In this document: positions 9,975-21,391 of the stretch, piece after piece
How positions within the stretch are numbered: position 1 is the stretch's first letter
Layout of the letters: every line of letters begins with the position of its first letter
Source of the DNA: Pseudoscleropodium purum
Taxonomy: Eukaryota > Streptophyta > Bryopsida > Hypnales > Brachytheciaceae
Direction of reading: 5' to 3'
Assembly: GCA_963969395.1 (NCBI GenBank)
Contig: OZ017800.1
Span: 9,704,479 to 9,768,478, forward strand
DNA length: 64,000 nucleotides
Notes under the pieces: model-generated
Told to the model about the DNA's origin: nothing
Database searches by the model: none
The model's input: only the letters and a program-made list of their open reading frames with translations
Program-made: the position numbers and the translations under genes

Positions 9975-12900
9975 TGAACCTTGAATTTCTTAAGTGCTTT
10001 CAACCCTAAACTGCTCATACGTCTTCAAAATTATGCCGAACTTACCTCAAGCACTAAATGTTGTACTTCACGATGCTCTGCAAGATGATCCGACAGTCTT
10101 AATTTGAATTACTGTGCTTTCAAAAGTTCTTCTATTTTCCCTTACATGCCATGCTGTGGTTCCTTGTGCATATGCTACGTTGCCCATGTACATTCTCCTT
10201 CAGTTTCTTGTTGTGTTGAGAAGCCATGTGAAATGAAGGGGATGCTATGTACATGTCAGGAAAATTGTATTCAAGTGTGGACTTCCCCTTGAAATTATAT
10301 GGACTACGTCATTGTGCAATGAAGTAGACAAGGTAAGGACTCAACGTGAACCCTGCGAAGTCATTACTTTGTTTGAGAATGAGAGACGTTGGTAAATGAC
10401 TAGGTATTAACTCGTTGAAGTCATTCTGTAGTTGTATGTAGTTGTCACTCAGTTGACCTTTGGGCTCTTCAGTCATTTTGTACTTTCATGAAGTTGGCTA
10501 TGAGTTCACAACAGTCATATCATAGTCTGTTTTCATTGCATGTGAAGAAATTTAAGTGTGGTCTGCTTGGAAATTTTCTGGCATTCCATAATTCTGTTGT
10601 CAAGGTTAGTAATTAGAAAAATTTTGGAATTCACATTTGAAAATGACATCCTCGTGTAGTTGTTGAAGTTCAGAAGTGTACGATCAAAATGCTACCAGCG
10701 CGCTTGCCCCTTTCAAATCCACAAAGGCAACGTCTCCGCGATGAGAGATTATGGATTCGCGAATTTCAGCAAGCTCGTCAACTCAATGCTTCCAGAATCC
10801 ATTGCCCGTGCATGGATTGCCAAGGTCAACGCAAGCTGCTCATAAAAAATGTGCGGGAACACCTCATGCAAAATGGACGGCATCCACGGTTCAGGGTGTG
10901 GAGAGGGCCTGGCACTCGAGACTTGTCCGACAATGAATGGGAGGACGAATTCTGGGGCTCCCATGACAATTGTAGCATGGGTGTGGATGCCCAAGTGGAT
11001 ACGCGAGGGATCCTTGAGAATGCATTCACTCATGACGATGGGACAAATGATATTGAAGACAGAGTTCTTGAAGAAGTGGCACAAGCCTTCATGACCGCCG
11101 ATTCACTCCACGATGAGTGCAGCATTGGGTCAATGCAAGGCCCACTAGAGAATGACGAAGGTCTTGCTGATGGGGTGCCTGCCGATGAAATTGGAGAAGC
11201 CGCTTGGGAGGACCGACAGTTTGATCCTCGCCACTTACAAGAGGCAATTCAAGATCTTTTTAGTGGCGCCAAGTGCACAAAGCTAGCAGCCACAATTTTG
11301 CTTATGAACTTGTGCACAGTGCATGGAGTCAGTAATACCTTTGCGGACGAATTGTTCAATATCTTGCATGGTCACATATTGCCTGACAGGAATTGTTTGC
11401 CGAAGAACTACCACGCAGCACGTTCTTTGACACAGACATTGGGACTTGCCTACACAAGCATACATGCTTGTCAAACAGGTTGCATCCTTTTCAGAGGCTT
11501 ACACGCAGATGCAATGCGGTGCCCTCAATGTGATGGGCCTAGGTATAGAGATGAGGAAAGGAAGATGTTACCTGTGAAGGTTCTAAGGCACTTCCCCATC
11601 ATACCAAGACTACAAAGAATGTTCAGGAGCCCCAGCATTTCAAAACTGATGCTCTAGCATTCCGAGAATAGGAGCGATCGGGAAGGCGGGGATGGTTTGG
11701 TCCGGCATCCCTGTGACTCAAAGGCATGGCGGCATTTTCACGAAAATGTTGACCCCACTTTTAGCAATGACCCTAGAAATATCCATTTCACTCTAGCCGC
11801 AGATGGGGTGAATCTGTATAAGCAGAATCAGTCCAATTGGTCTACTTGGCCGGTGCTTCTACTAAATTATAATTTGCCACCTTGGTTGAGCACGAAGAAG
11901 TTCTTCATCATGTTGTCTTTATTGATCCTGAGGAGGCAGTCTGTCACCTGTGTAAATTTTGATGTGTACTTAGAGCCACTAGTAGAAGAGTTATTGCAAT
12001 TGTGGGAAGGTGCTCCAGCTTATGACATAGCAAAGGAAGTCTCAGCAAGAGCATTCACATTGCGGGCCATGCTCCTATGGACGATTCATGATTTTCCCGG
12101 CTATGGGATGGTTGGCGGATTTTCCCATCAAGGATTTGCTGCTTGTCCTTGGTGCGGTTCAAACTTGGGTGCACAGCACTCTATGGAGTTGGGGAAGCAG
12201 ACATATGGTGGGACTAGGTGTTGGTTGCCAGAAAGACACAATTACAAGTCAACTCACATGAAAGACTTATTTGATGGTTGTATGGAGAATCGACTGAAGC
12301 CTCCACGAGTGACGGTCGAGGAACAGCTACAGCATGCAGCCGACTATGAAGCATGGAAAGCAGCGCCAAATCGAGAAGTAGGATCAAGGGACCCATCTAA
12401 AGTGCATGGTGTCAAACGATTGAGCATCCTGTACAAGTTGCCTTACTGGAAGGTAATGTTGTCTTCAGACGCTGGTAATATGTGTCAAATTAAGTATTGA
12501 AGACTTTCTAGAGTTCAATTCTGATTTCCACGAACAAGTTAATGCAGTTTACTGATCTAGTGGCCTATTGTCAAACCACTTTAGATTGTCTGTCTATGGT
12601 ATTGGCCTACAAACTATGCATATAAAGAACTTATTAATTGAGGTGCCGATGTTCCAGTGTGGTGGTCGCAGACTACAAGTACAATAATGAGACAATATGA
12701 TAGGTGTTACTTAGTTGTGAGGTGGACAGTAGTGACTTAGTAGTGACTCTCTTTCAACTGTGTCTGTCCTACTAATTAGTCATTTCTCAGACGTGCCATA
12801 GTCATGCAGTGAAATTATAGTTATTCATTGCTCCAGCACAGACAACAATTCACGATTGAATTCTTATACCGTCTCCTGAGTGCATGCAAAAATTGCTTAT

Positions 12901-14583
12901 TCGCTACACTTTGGATGTCATGCATTGCGAAATGAACTTGGCAAAGAACTTTTTGGAAACCATCACTGGGAAGAAAGACACTGTGAAAGTAAGGCGGGAC
13001 TTACAGAGGCGGAATATACGACCGCATTTGTGGCTAACTGCGCACCCGAGGAATCCAATGAAGATGGTGAAACTTGCAACACCATATGTATTGAGAGATG
13101 CAGAGCTTGAAGTATTCTTAACGTGCATTGAGTCTTTGAAGACACCAACAGGCTATTCCTCCGACTTGGGCAAGCACTTACGTAAGAAAAACTTTGGTGG
13201 ACTGAAGTCTCATGATTATCATGTCTTAATGCAACAAATATTACCATTGGCTTTGAGAGGTTTCATGGAACCAGGTCCCAGGATGGCTATCATGAGGATG
13301 AGTAAGGTTTTCAGAAGAATTTGTACTAAAGTATACAATCCCGCTGAATTCTCTTCCTTGGAAGCCGATGTGGCAGAGACCATGGCTTTGTTGGAGATGG
13401 AATTCCCACCGTCATTCTTTGACATAATGACACACCACCCATATCATTTGGTTCAAGAGCTGGACTTATGTGGTCGAGTCAGCGCAAAGTGGATGTACCC
13501 AATAGAACGGTACATGAAAACATTGAAAAATCATGTGAGGAATTTGGCTCGCCCTGAAGCATGTATGGCTGAGGGATACCTCAAAGATGAATGCATTGGA
13601 TTTGTAACGAAGTACCTATAGAGCTTTCAGTTCACAGAGAAGCGTGTCTGGGATGCTGAGGAAGAGTATGGCGATGCAGAGGAGGTGCTACAGGGCGGAG
13701 GAAGACTGTACATGATGACTCCTGCACTTCGGGATGTGGCACATCAATACGTTTTGGCCAATGTGTCTTATTTGCAGCAATATTATTTGTAAGTAGACTG
13801 TATACCTTATTTGTTTTCTATGCATATGTACGTTAGGCACAGATGTACTAGTTTTTTTATTTTATTTTCTATGTCTTCCAATGGAAAAGAATGTGCAATA
13901 CCAAGATGAACAATGCTGAAATACTCTATGTTAGTAGCAATGACAAAGTCAAGTGCGAGTTGTTGTGTAGTCAACTGTGAGTCACAGCTAGTCATTGGAT
14001 GACGGCTCTTACTATAAAATGACTAAGTGTAGTTGTAACCGAGTCATTGCTCAGAAGAAACCACTGATCACCTAAACCGGGAACTCCTTTTGTTGTAGTT
14101 GAAATCTTGTAGGAAGTGGTCTCTATTTTGAGTTCTATGTATTGGAGGTTCACATTTCTACCTTCAACTATAGGAATTGGAAGGCCAAAGTTCAGCAAGA
14201 TGCGACTATTCCAACATTTGAGGACTGGCTCCCGAATGTAGTACAAAACTCGGCATTCGATGTGACAAACCCTGACGACAAGGATCGATTGATGCTCATC
14301 AGAAAACCATCACAGAAGGTAGCAAGATATACGAAGATGAAATCATTCAGTAGCCATTTCAGAGTAGATGATGGAGATACACATCGTTTCCAAATATATA
14401 ATTCCAGAGTAGCTTCGGTTTTTGAAGTACCGACTGCAGATGCAACGGATGTGTCCGTGAACTACGTCGGAGTTCTAAAGGACATATTGAAGCTTGACTA
14501 TGGGCCACTGCATACACCAATCATTCTTTTCCGATGCCAATGGATGAAGACTACAGATAATAGAGGCAATGCAACGTATGTCC

Positions 14584-17500
14584 TGTCGCAGCACAGGGCA
14601 GGTCAATTCCCCATTATACTCACAAAAATCGCTCTAGAGTATAACTAAGTGACTCTAAAGATCGAACCCACGAGATCCTGTGAAGTATCTAGCTCTATTA
14701 AGCAGTTAAGCTCAGTCAATATCCCAATCTTACTTTCCGGTCCTAGATCTAGAACCAGAAATACCAACACACCGGATAACTATAGACCAAATTACTCCTT
14801 CTTCCGGTCCTACTAACTATCCGGTCCATACAAATACCCAAATCCCAGGATATCACAACTTCCGATCCTGGAAATCCGTCCTGACCAATCCGGTCGGAAT
14901 GGTCATTATGTACCCGTAATCCTATCCGGTTTAGTTTTGCCTCTGTTTCACCATCAGAGGGGTCGCCGCTTAATTTTGAGAGTGGTAGGCCCACCACTCC
15001 TTCCGTGACTTATAGTGGCTGAAGACCCACTGTCCTACCTTCTAAACTCCTAAGCTAATCCGGATCCAGTTTGGTCCTTCACAACAACCCAGATAGCAAT
15101 CCGGGTCGTAGGTCACACAAAGACCCCACACTCGACCCTCTCGTACTACAACGACCTTGATGCTACTTCCGATCCGTGCGAAGACAGGTGGTTACAAGTG
15201 CACCCGTCCGTTCCAACATCAACTAAAGTTCTTCCGTTACCCATACGGGTGGTGAGACCTTACAGGAGATCGGACACTCAATCGGATTTCCCACCCGGGA
15301 GTTCTAGCGCAGCTAAGGAATCCCTCCCTACCCGCCTAGCCTAACAACGGCTTTCTCACCCGGAATCTCAAACTCTAGACGTGCTGAGGAACTAAGTTCA
15401 CTCCCAACTCTTCGGTACCTACTCACATGCACCTAGGATCGGAAAATAAACACCAAGGGGAGAAATCACTTGCAAACCGGCTCGTACTATCCTAACTCCA
15501 CATCATACAATCCTGTCGCGTTGGAGAGAGATACACAACGAAGAGAATAGAAAGGTACAAGAAGTTTGCAAAATGAACAACTCCCAATTCCCATCGCAGG
15601 AACCGATTTATATACAAAGGGTCAAAACCCTAAAAGCACAAAAAGGAGTGGAAAACCCGCGGGGGTCCGCCGCCACCTAAATCTAACTTCCGGTCTAACC
15701 TAATATTGTTGAGCCGGATCCGGATCCGGATCCGCTCCTACTCCTAACTGAAATTAAAATCCTATCTACCCTACAACTCTAGATCCTATCGTCGGGCTTC
15801 CGGTCTCCGGGACTAGCTCCTCGAAAACTTCACTCAAATTCCGGACCCGTTCCCCCTCAGTAGGATTCGGTCCGGGTGGAGACTCCAGGTCGATGGTGAT
15901 ATCCGGTCTCGTGCCCGGAGTCCTAGTCCGTGCAGACTTCTTGGACTCAGGAGTCCAATCCTTCCTGTCCTTCGCCATAGTTGCATCCGGAAAGAGGTCC
16001 GGTAGTGAGATGTCCGAAAGGTGAATACCTTTGTCGCACGTCGCTCCCGTCAGCTTCCGGCTGCTCTCCTCGATCCGGTCCGCTGCCTTCCGCCCCTCCA
16101 CCATTGCCGTCTCCACCTGCTCGGCGAAGTCCGCGAGAATCCGGACCATCCGGGAACCGGATAGTTTCTTCTCTTCGTGGATCTTCTCGTCGAAGAGCTT
16201 CGCCTTGGCCGCTGCCGTTCCGGTCTCTCCCAGGACCGCCTTGATCTGCTCGGCCACCTTCCGAGTCTCCTCCGCCATCTCCCGAGCGGCCGTCACGTCT
16301 TCCTGATAGGCAAAAAGTGTTGCCTTCAGTTTATCTACCTCCTCCTGCAACCGGCGGATCTCGGCTTCCTGCTTCCGGGTCTCTTCCGGATTCGTGATGC
16401 ATTGCGCCACTTGTTCCGCCAAGTTGCTGTCCGGTGCAGCACCCATCAACTTGCCGATTGCCGCAAGCGTCCTATGCTTGACCTCCCAATCTGCCCTGAT
16501 GTTGCAGAGGACGTTGATCAGACCGTTGAACGGATCTTGCATATCCGGATCTCCCCCGGAATTGGTCTTCTCGGCTTCCGGTTTCTCCTCCGGGGCCGGT
16601 TTGTCTTGACCGGGAGGCGTCCCGCGCTTGTGTGGAGGCGTCAGCTTCTGTCGCTTGATCGGCGGCATCGGCTCCTCCTCTTCCTCGCTGGACTCCCGGT
16701 CTGACCCGGAATCGGATTCCGCCTCGTCATCCGTCTCCGACTCCCCATACTTCAGGAGCACTTCCTGCGTCTTCCACGCCCTCTCCTCCGTATCGGTGAG
16801 GACTTGGTTCTCCCGATAGAGGTGGAAGAGGTAAGGGCACACTAGAGTGGCCCTTTTCTTCCCAACCCTACTAACCAGCTGGGCCACGAGATCGGAAATG
16901 ATCCGTGCCCAGTCCACTTTCCGGGTACCACTGAGGGCACCGAAAATGGTGTTGCCGAGGGTGATCGTCACCCTGGTCGGCTTTTCTGGGTGAAGAACCG
17001 GAACCAGGAATTGCAGGAGCCGACGGTGTCGGTCATCCAAGCAATCCTCGACCGCGTATCCGTCCTTCGGGTTGACGGCTCCCTTGAACTTCCCTTGGAC
17101 AAACTCATCCTTCCGGCTCGCCATTCCCAAACCTCCTGCCCGTAAACCGTAAACCGCTCTCCACATCCCCTCGTTCCAGCTGACGGGAGCTCCCCTCACG
17201 GTGTTGTCAAACTGGTTGGACAACTTTCCGAGGAGCTCCTTGACCATTCTCTCCTCCCTAAAACCCCAAGGTTTCTCGGCAAACCCTACGCAACCCATGG
17301 ATTTGAGATCATCCATGAGTTCAGCCTTTTCCGGCTCTATGGAGGGAATAACCGGAATGACTTTCCGGAGCTTCACCTCGCCTCCAGAGGGACTCGCTTG
17401 TCTCGACCTACGTAGCTGAGGCATTCCCACTCACATCTACCTCACTCTCTCCTAGCCGCACGTCCCGTTCCTCACTTCCTCTCTCCGATCTCAACCGGAA

Positions 17501-17868
17501 TCAAAATGAACAGAACGCAAACGCACAGACGCACAAACGCCAAAAACTCAACCGCGCACGCTCAAGGTCGAGTTTCTAAAAGGGGGTGCAACAGTGAAAG
17601 CTCCTCCTTTTATAGTCCCTGGACCCTTTCCGGTTTGTCATCATAATCCGGTTTACCATCATAATCCGGTCCTAGACCTAATCCGTGTTACATTCCGTTT
17701 CCGTCGTTAGTTACTCCTGACCGGATTAGATCCAAGAAGCCCACTACTTCACGTTCCGTGCTAATTCTGAGTTTTCCTTCCCCACCTAATCGGATCCGGT
17801 TAGCTAATGACTAGTTTCCGTTCCTATTTGGGTGTATACTAAGAAAATCAAAATTCTAAGCTGCGACA
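14584..17868 (-). mobile_element. 3.3-kb TG...CA element, copy 1 (probable solo LTR)
   Basis: Complete copy, 3285 bp, ends TGTCGCAGC and GCTGCGACA, flanked by TGTCC at 14579-14583 and 17869-17873. It lies antisense inside the DUF4216 part of the TNP2 gene. It carries an intact 552-codon frame on its own plus strand and a distal TATATAA box beyond it. The proximal TATA reads TATAAAA here. No reverse transcriptase, protease or integrase region exists. TG...CA ends with 5-bp duplications are the signature of LTR integration, hence the solo-LTR reading. Confidence 0.8.
15766..17424 (-). CDS. Element-encoded 552-aa protein, copy 1 (intact)
   Basis: Unrecognised protein. ATG 17424 is taken as start because the two codons before it open with GTG. 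Layout: basic N-terminus with RRSRQ; globular part to about residue 230 containing FREERMVKELLGKL, ITLGNTIFGALSG and CPYLFHLYREN; an acidic stretch (DRESSEEEEEP, about 235-255) followed by a nuclear-signal-like PIKRQKL; a long Glu/Lys/Arg-rich coiled coil (about 350-440); and an acidic C-terminus. There is no CCHC knuckle, protease or polymerase motif. Copies 1, 2 and 4 differ at only a few residues and are all open, which suggests recent spread or selection. A Gag-like structural role is possible but unproven. Confidence 0.75.
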   Translation of the reverse strand: MPQLRRSRQASPSGGEVKLRKVIPVIPSIEPEKAELMDDLKSMGCVGFAEKPWGFREERMVKELLGKLSNQFDNTVRGAPVSWNEGMWRAVYGLRAGGLGMASRKDEFVQGKFKGAVNPKDGYAVEDCLDDRHRRLLQFLVPVLHPEKPTRVTITLGNTIFGALSGTRKVDWARIISDLVAQLVSRVGKKRATLVCPYLFHLYRENQVLTDTEERAWKTQEVLLKYGESETDDEAESDSGSDRESSEEEEEPMPPIKRQKLTPPHKRGTPPGQDKPAPEEKPEAEKTNSGGDPDMQDPFNGLINVLCNIRADWEVKHRTLAAIGKLMGAAPDSNLAEQVAQCITNPEETRKQEAEIRRLQEEVDKLKATLFAYQEDVTAAREMAEETRKVAEQIKAVLGETGTAAAKAKLFDEKIHEEKKLSGSRMVRILADFAEQVETAMVEGRKAADRIEESSRKLTGATCDKGIHLSDISLPDLFPDATMAKDRKDWTPESKKSARTRTPGTRPDITIDLESPPGPNPTEGERVRNLSEVFEELVPETGSPTIGSRVVG

Positions 17869-20800
17869 TGTCCGCGATGATGCTGGCTTTTTGATGGTCA
17901 ACTTCAAGCACAAACTACCACGCATGTCGGAGCCCTTTATTTTTTCCAACCAAGCAACACAAGTCTTCTTCTCTAATGTGCCACAAAAACCAGGATGGAA
18001 AATAGTTTTGCAAAAAGAAGCACGAGCTAAAAGGGAGGTGTTGGATAGTCCTAATGTATTCATAAGTACCACTGTAGAAACTCCTGGTCTTACAGCTCCA
18101 GAAGTGGTGTCAACACCTTCACAAGTACCATCTCTAATTGGGGCCATTGATTTGTCACCTGAGGACAATTTGTTAGCACATGCAATATACTAGGTTGATG
18201 AGCATTCTTTTTTTCTAGGAATTATGCTCACACCCTTCCATTTGCCTTACACAGCAAAATGAAAGAGGTCTTCCACATGTGGATGACTATAATTTTGTTT
18301 CAGTGCATGTGAGTTTTTTTTAAATTCATTTTCAAGACCGTAGGATGCCTTGATTTCCACTAATCTCATGGGAAAGAATATAATTTCAAGTTTGAGTATG
18401 TTGACTGTGGATGTCACAATCATCTCCTAGTACAGATCAGTCATTCCTTAGTAGGAAGAAGTCATTCATGCAAGCCAAACACAGTCATTAACGGACTACC
18501 ATACAACTGAGTATGTCAACCGAAAGTCGTCATCCGCCCACGTCATGCCATTGAACAATGCGCTCATAGAAAACCAGAGGATGAATGCACTGTTTGGTCA
18601 CAGTTCCAACAGTCTTCATCCCTACGCCTGCAAAATGACTATAAAATGACTACCTTACAAAAACGTCGTGTAAAATGTGAAATAACAGAGCTCTAGTCAT
18701 AGTGTAGTCATTTAGGACATCCAGTCATACTTTAGTCGGTTGTGCCGGACAGGTTTTTCTTGTAGTGAAATGTCACCTGCCTCCATCCCAAGACAATGCC
18801 CTGCACCCACATTGTTCCCTCTTCTCTCTCAAGAGGTGCAACAGTTGGTTCCACAGTGGCCATATCGTGGAGTGAACGATAAAATTGACTTTGTTCCTTT
18901 GGAGGCCGTTGTCACAAGAATTTCAACTACACTGACCGAGTTGCCAAGTGCATCCCGTGAAGCGCACCAGGTCTCTGGAGAACCAAAAATACAATTCAAT
19001 GTGATTCAGATAAACAACAATGAGAGTTATCATGGACTCAATGATAACTCCCAAGCCAATTTGGCTTCTGCGGCTGTAGCAACTGCTTCTACATTACCTA
19101 CTTCAAAGATGGGCGCGGCTTTTCCCTTGCCTTATGAAAAAGAACCAGTTGACTATGGAGAAGGCCAAATAGTCATCTATGAAAATATGAATGTTGCTGA
19201 GGAGGAACAAGGAGATGCAAAGGCACATAATCAAACGATAGCAGGTTCTTCTCAGGTAATTGATACTCTTTTGATTGTTGATTGAATTGATTGCTTAGTT
19301 TCAGCTAAAAATGCATGGCTAATAAAAAAGTAATTGAAGTTTTAAATCTTATATAAATTTTTGCTGCGTAACAGGATGGTAGCGCCAATCCTTGATGGCT
19401 CGAGTACTCGACGCTAACGGCAAACGCATCTAAGGAGAGGATGCGTGTAGCATAGTGATAGCATCAAGTGTACAACATTAGTTGACTTGTCTCGAATTTA
19501 TGGAATTTTAGTTATTTGTAAAGAAAGTCACAATGCGCTAACTGCGTCTAATTGCACTTCAATGTCTTGTTGCTCAGCTTTCAAAACTTGTATGCGTACT
19601 CCCTCCGCTACTAATGAGAGCTTTTTCTAACGGGAGACAAGAGTTGCTTAGTGGAATTCAATTCGTGTTTCCACTCTTTGGAATTCCTACTACATTTCAA
19701 CGGGTAACTTCATTTCTCTGTTGTTTTCTTTTGGTCAGGTAGAATTGAAGTGCGGAAGAGAGGTCGTCCCAAAGAACGTTCCACCGGTAGTGCCAGAACC
19801 CAAAAGAAAATGGTTGAACATTGTCTTGGACTTAAACGGCATGCTCTGCCACACTGCTTTGAAGTCCTATGCGGCAAAGTACAAGCCGTTCAACGTCAAA
19901 GACTATGTTCTCTGCCATTGAAACCCCACTATAATTGGTCCTAAAGCCGTATTTGCTCGACAGAATGTGGGCGAATTTCTCCAACAGGTTACTATGATGG
20001 CAAAGAGGGTGGTAGTGTGGACCACAATGATGAAGCACAATGCAGAACCCATCGTTGCTCACCTCTTTCACGGTTGCGGACATCCTTATGACATCCTAAG
20101 TCAGGAGCATTGTACCAAAATAGAGGTTTCCGAGGGAAATTTCTTTCATCAAGGTGGCAAAGTACATTGCATGAAAGTTCTGTCAAAAATCTTGTTCACA
20201 AATTCTAGTGGAGACGATCCATTCACTTACAATAATACTATTTGTATTGATGACTCTCCAAGTAAGAGCGTCTGCAATGAGAATGGAAATGCCATCTTTC
20301 TAGACACCTGGAATCACGTAAAACGGAGGGATGATGTTCTTATGGGGGAGCTCCTACCATGGCTATGGCATCTACATTTGAACTGCCAAAATGGAGAATT
20401 GCGGGATTATGTCCAAGAGAACTGGCTTGGCGTGAACCCTTTCACTGCTCGTGATCTCTATATGAAACAAATTGTAGCAGCAATGAGAGAGTCCAGCAAA
20501 GCCTTCGGTGTACGATATGAACTTCCTGGGATAGGTTTAGTCATAGGGCGTGGCCGCCATAGGAAGTGAACATCCCATGTACCCACATTTAAAATGGCAG
20601 TGGTATGTTATATTCGTGTATGAAATAATCTTTTGTAAATAATGTTTCGTAAATATTGAAAAAAAATTTCAAAGTTCAGATTTTTTATTCTATTCCTTGG
20701 ATTTCTTCTTATGTGTCCAATTAGGTCAGTGCTATTAGCGATTGTTGTTGCTTGTTGGAGGATCATGTCTCAAGCATTTAAATATTCTGTACTTGCTTCA

Positions 20801-21201
20801 GGTTGGACTCCCGTTTGATGCAAGCCTTCCTACAAATGGGAGGCTCACGCGGAGCCTCCTTTCCAGATCAGAAAAGTCTTTTTCAACTTGTAGCGAGTCC
20901 ATGGATGGCAGTTGTGACACTGCACCTTTGTCGCAGCTTAGAATTTTGATTTTCTTAGTATACACCCAAATAGGAACGGAAACTAGTCATTAGCTAACCG
21001 GATCCGATTAGGTGGGGAAGGAAAACTCAGAATTAGCACGGAACGAGAAGTAGTCGGCTTCTTGGATCTAATCCGGTCAGGAGTAACTAACGACGGAAAC
21101 GGAATGTAACACGGATTAGGTCTAGGACCGGATGATGATGTTGAACCGAATTATGATGGTAAACCGGATTCATGATGATAAACCGGAAAGGGTCCAGGGA
21201 C

Positions 21202-21208
21202 TATATAA
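21202..21208 (+). promoter_or_regulatory. Proximal TATA box of the 3.3-kb element
   Basis: CTATATAAGG lies 190 bp before the ATG of the element-encoded protein, in a stretch conserved in copies 2, 3, 4 and 6. The TATA word and its spacing fit a Pol II promoter for the internal frame. Confidence 0.5.
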
Positions 21209-21391
21209 GGAGGAGCTTTCACTGTTGCACCCCCTTTTAGAAACTCGACCTTGAGAGCGCGCGGTTGAGTTTTTGGAGTTTGTGCGTCTGGACGTTTGTG
21301 TTTTGTCTGTTTTGCTTCCGGTTGAGATCGGAGAGAGGAAGTGAGGAACGGGACGTGCGGCTAGGAGAGAGTGAGGTAGATGTGAGTGGGA

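Larger units (their letters stand above)
10689..18193 (+). pseudogene. TNP2-type CACTA transposase, with two nonsense codons and an insertion
   Basis: Exons 10689-12452, 12881-13788, 14174-14583 and 17874-18193 join in frame with GT-AG introns of 428 and 385 bp. Domains in order: transposase-associated zinc region (CPCMDC near residue 40), Transposase_21/TNP2 (CLPKNY near 236, AADGVNLY with its Asp near 371, FPGYGMVGG and CPWC further on), DUF4218 (from HDYHVLMQQILP) and DUF4216 (from VGVLKDILKLDYG). This is the usual plant TNPD/TNP2 architecture for the DDE-type enzyme that cuts CACTA ends. In-frame TAG codons at 11655-11657 and 13619-13621 break it; both follow Leu and could be CAG. DUF4216 is split by a 3.3-kb insertion flanked by TGTCC, after which the frame resumes exactly. 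Non-functional as it stands. Confidence 0.85.
10300..18767 (+). mobile_element. CACTA (En/Spm-type) transposon, right end at 18767
   Basis: The sequence TTTTTCTTGTAGTG ends at 18767, which on the other strand is CACTACAAGAAAAA, the canonical CACTA terminus. The 350 bp before it are packed with AGTCAT/ATGACT words, as expected of subterminal protein-binding repeats. The same words fill the introns at 12453-12880 and 13789-14173 and the leader at 10330-10520. A TNP2 gene fills the body. The left end was not found: no CACTACAAG-type sequence was seen between 5.5 and 10.7 kb, so the start given is only a minimum. The next 3 bases outside the right end are AAA. A 3.3-kb element is inserted at 14584-17868. 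Confidence 0.75.

Noticed and set aside
11655..13621. TAG might be read as glutamine (variant genetic code), explaining the in-frame TAG codons
   Set aside because: TAG and TAA also end the intact 552-codon and DUF7869 frames at conserved places, TGA nonsense codons occur too, and intact sister copies have CAG at one of the sites. Point mutation explains all of it.
15981..16704. Antisense frames of up to 175 codons within the 3.3-kb element, conserved in copies 1, 2 and 4
   Set aside because: They mirror the GC-rich sense frame, change whenever it changes, have no start context and no recognisable motif.
19024..19050. Additional P1 palindrome inside exon 1 of the second phosphatase gene
   Set aside because: It has 10-bp perfect arms and the TGACTCA-like centre is altered (GGACTCA); it lies in coding sequence far from the NGQH gene. 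Kept only as a note with P1, since common origin is uncertain.
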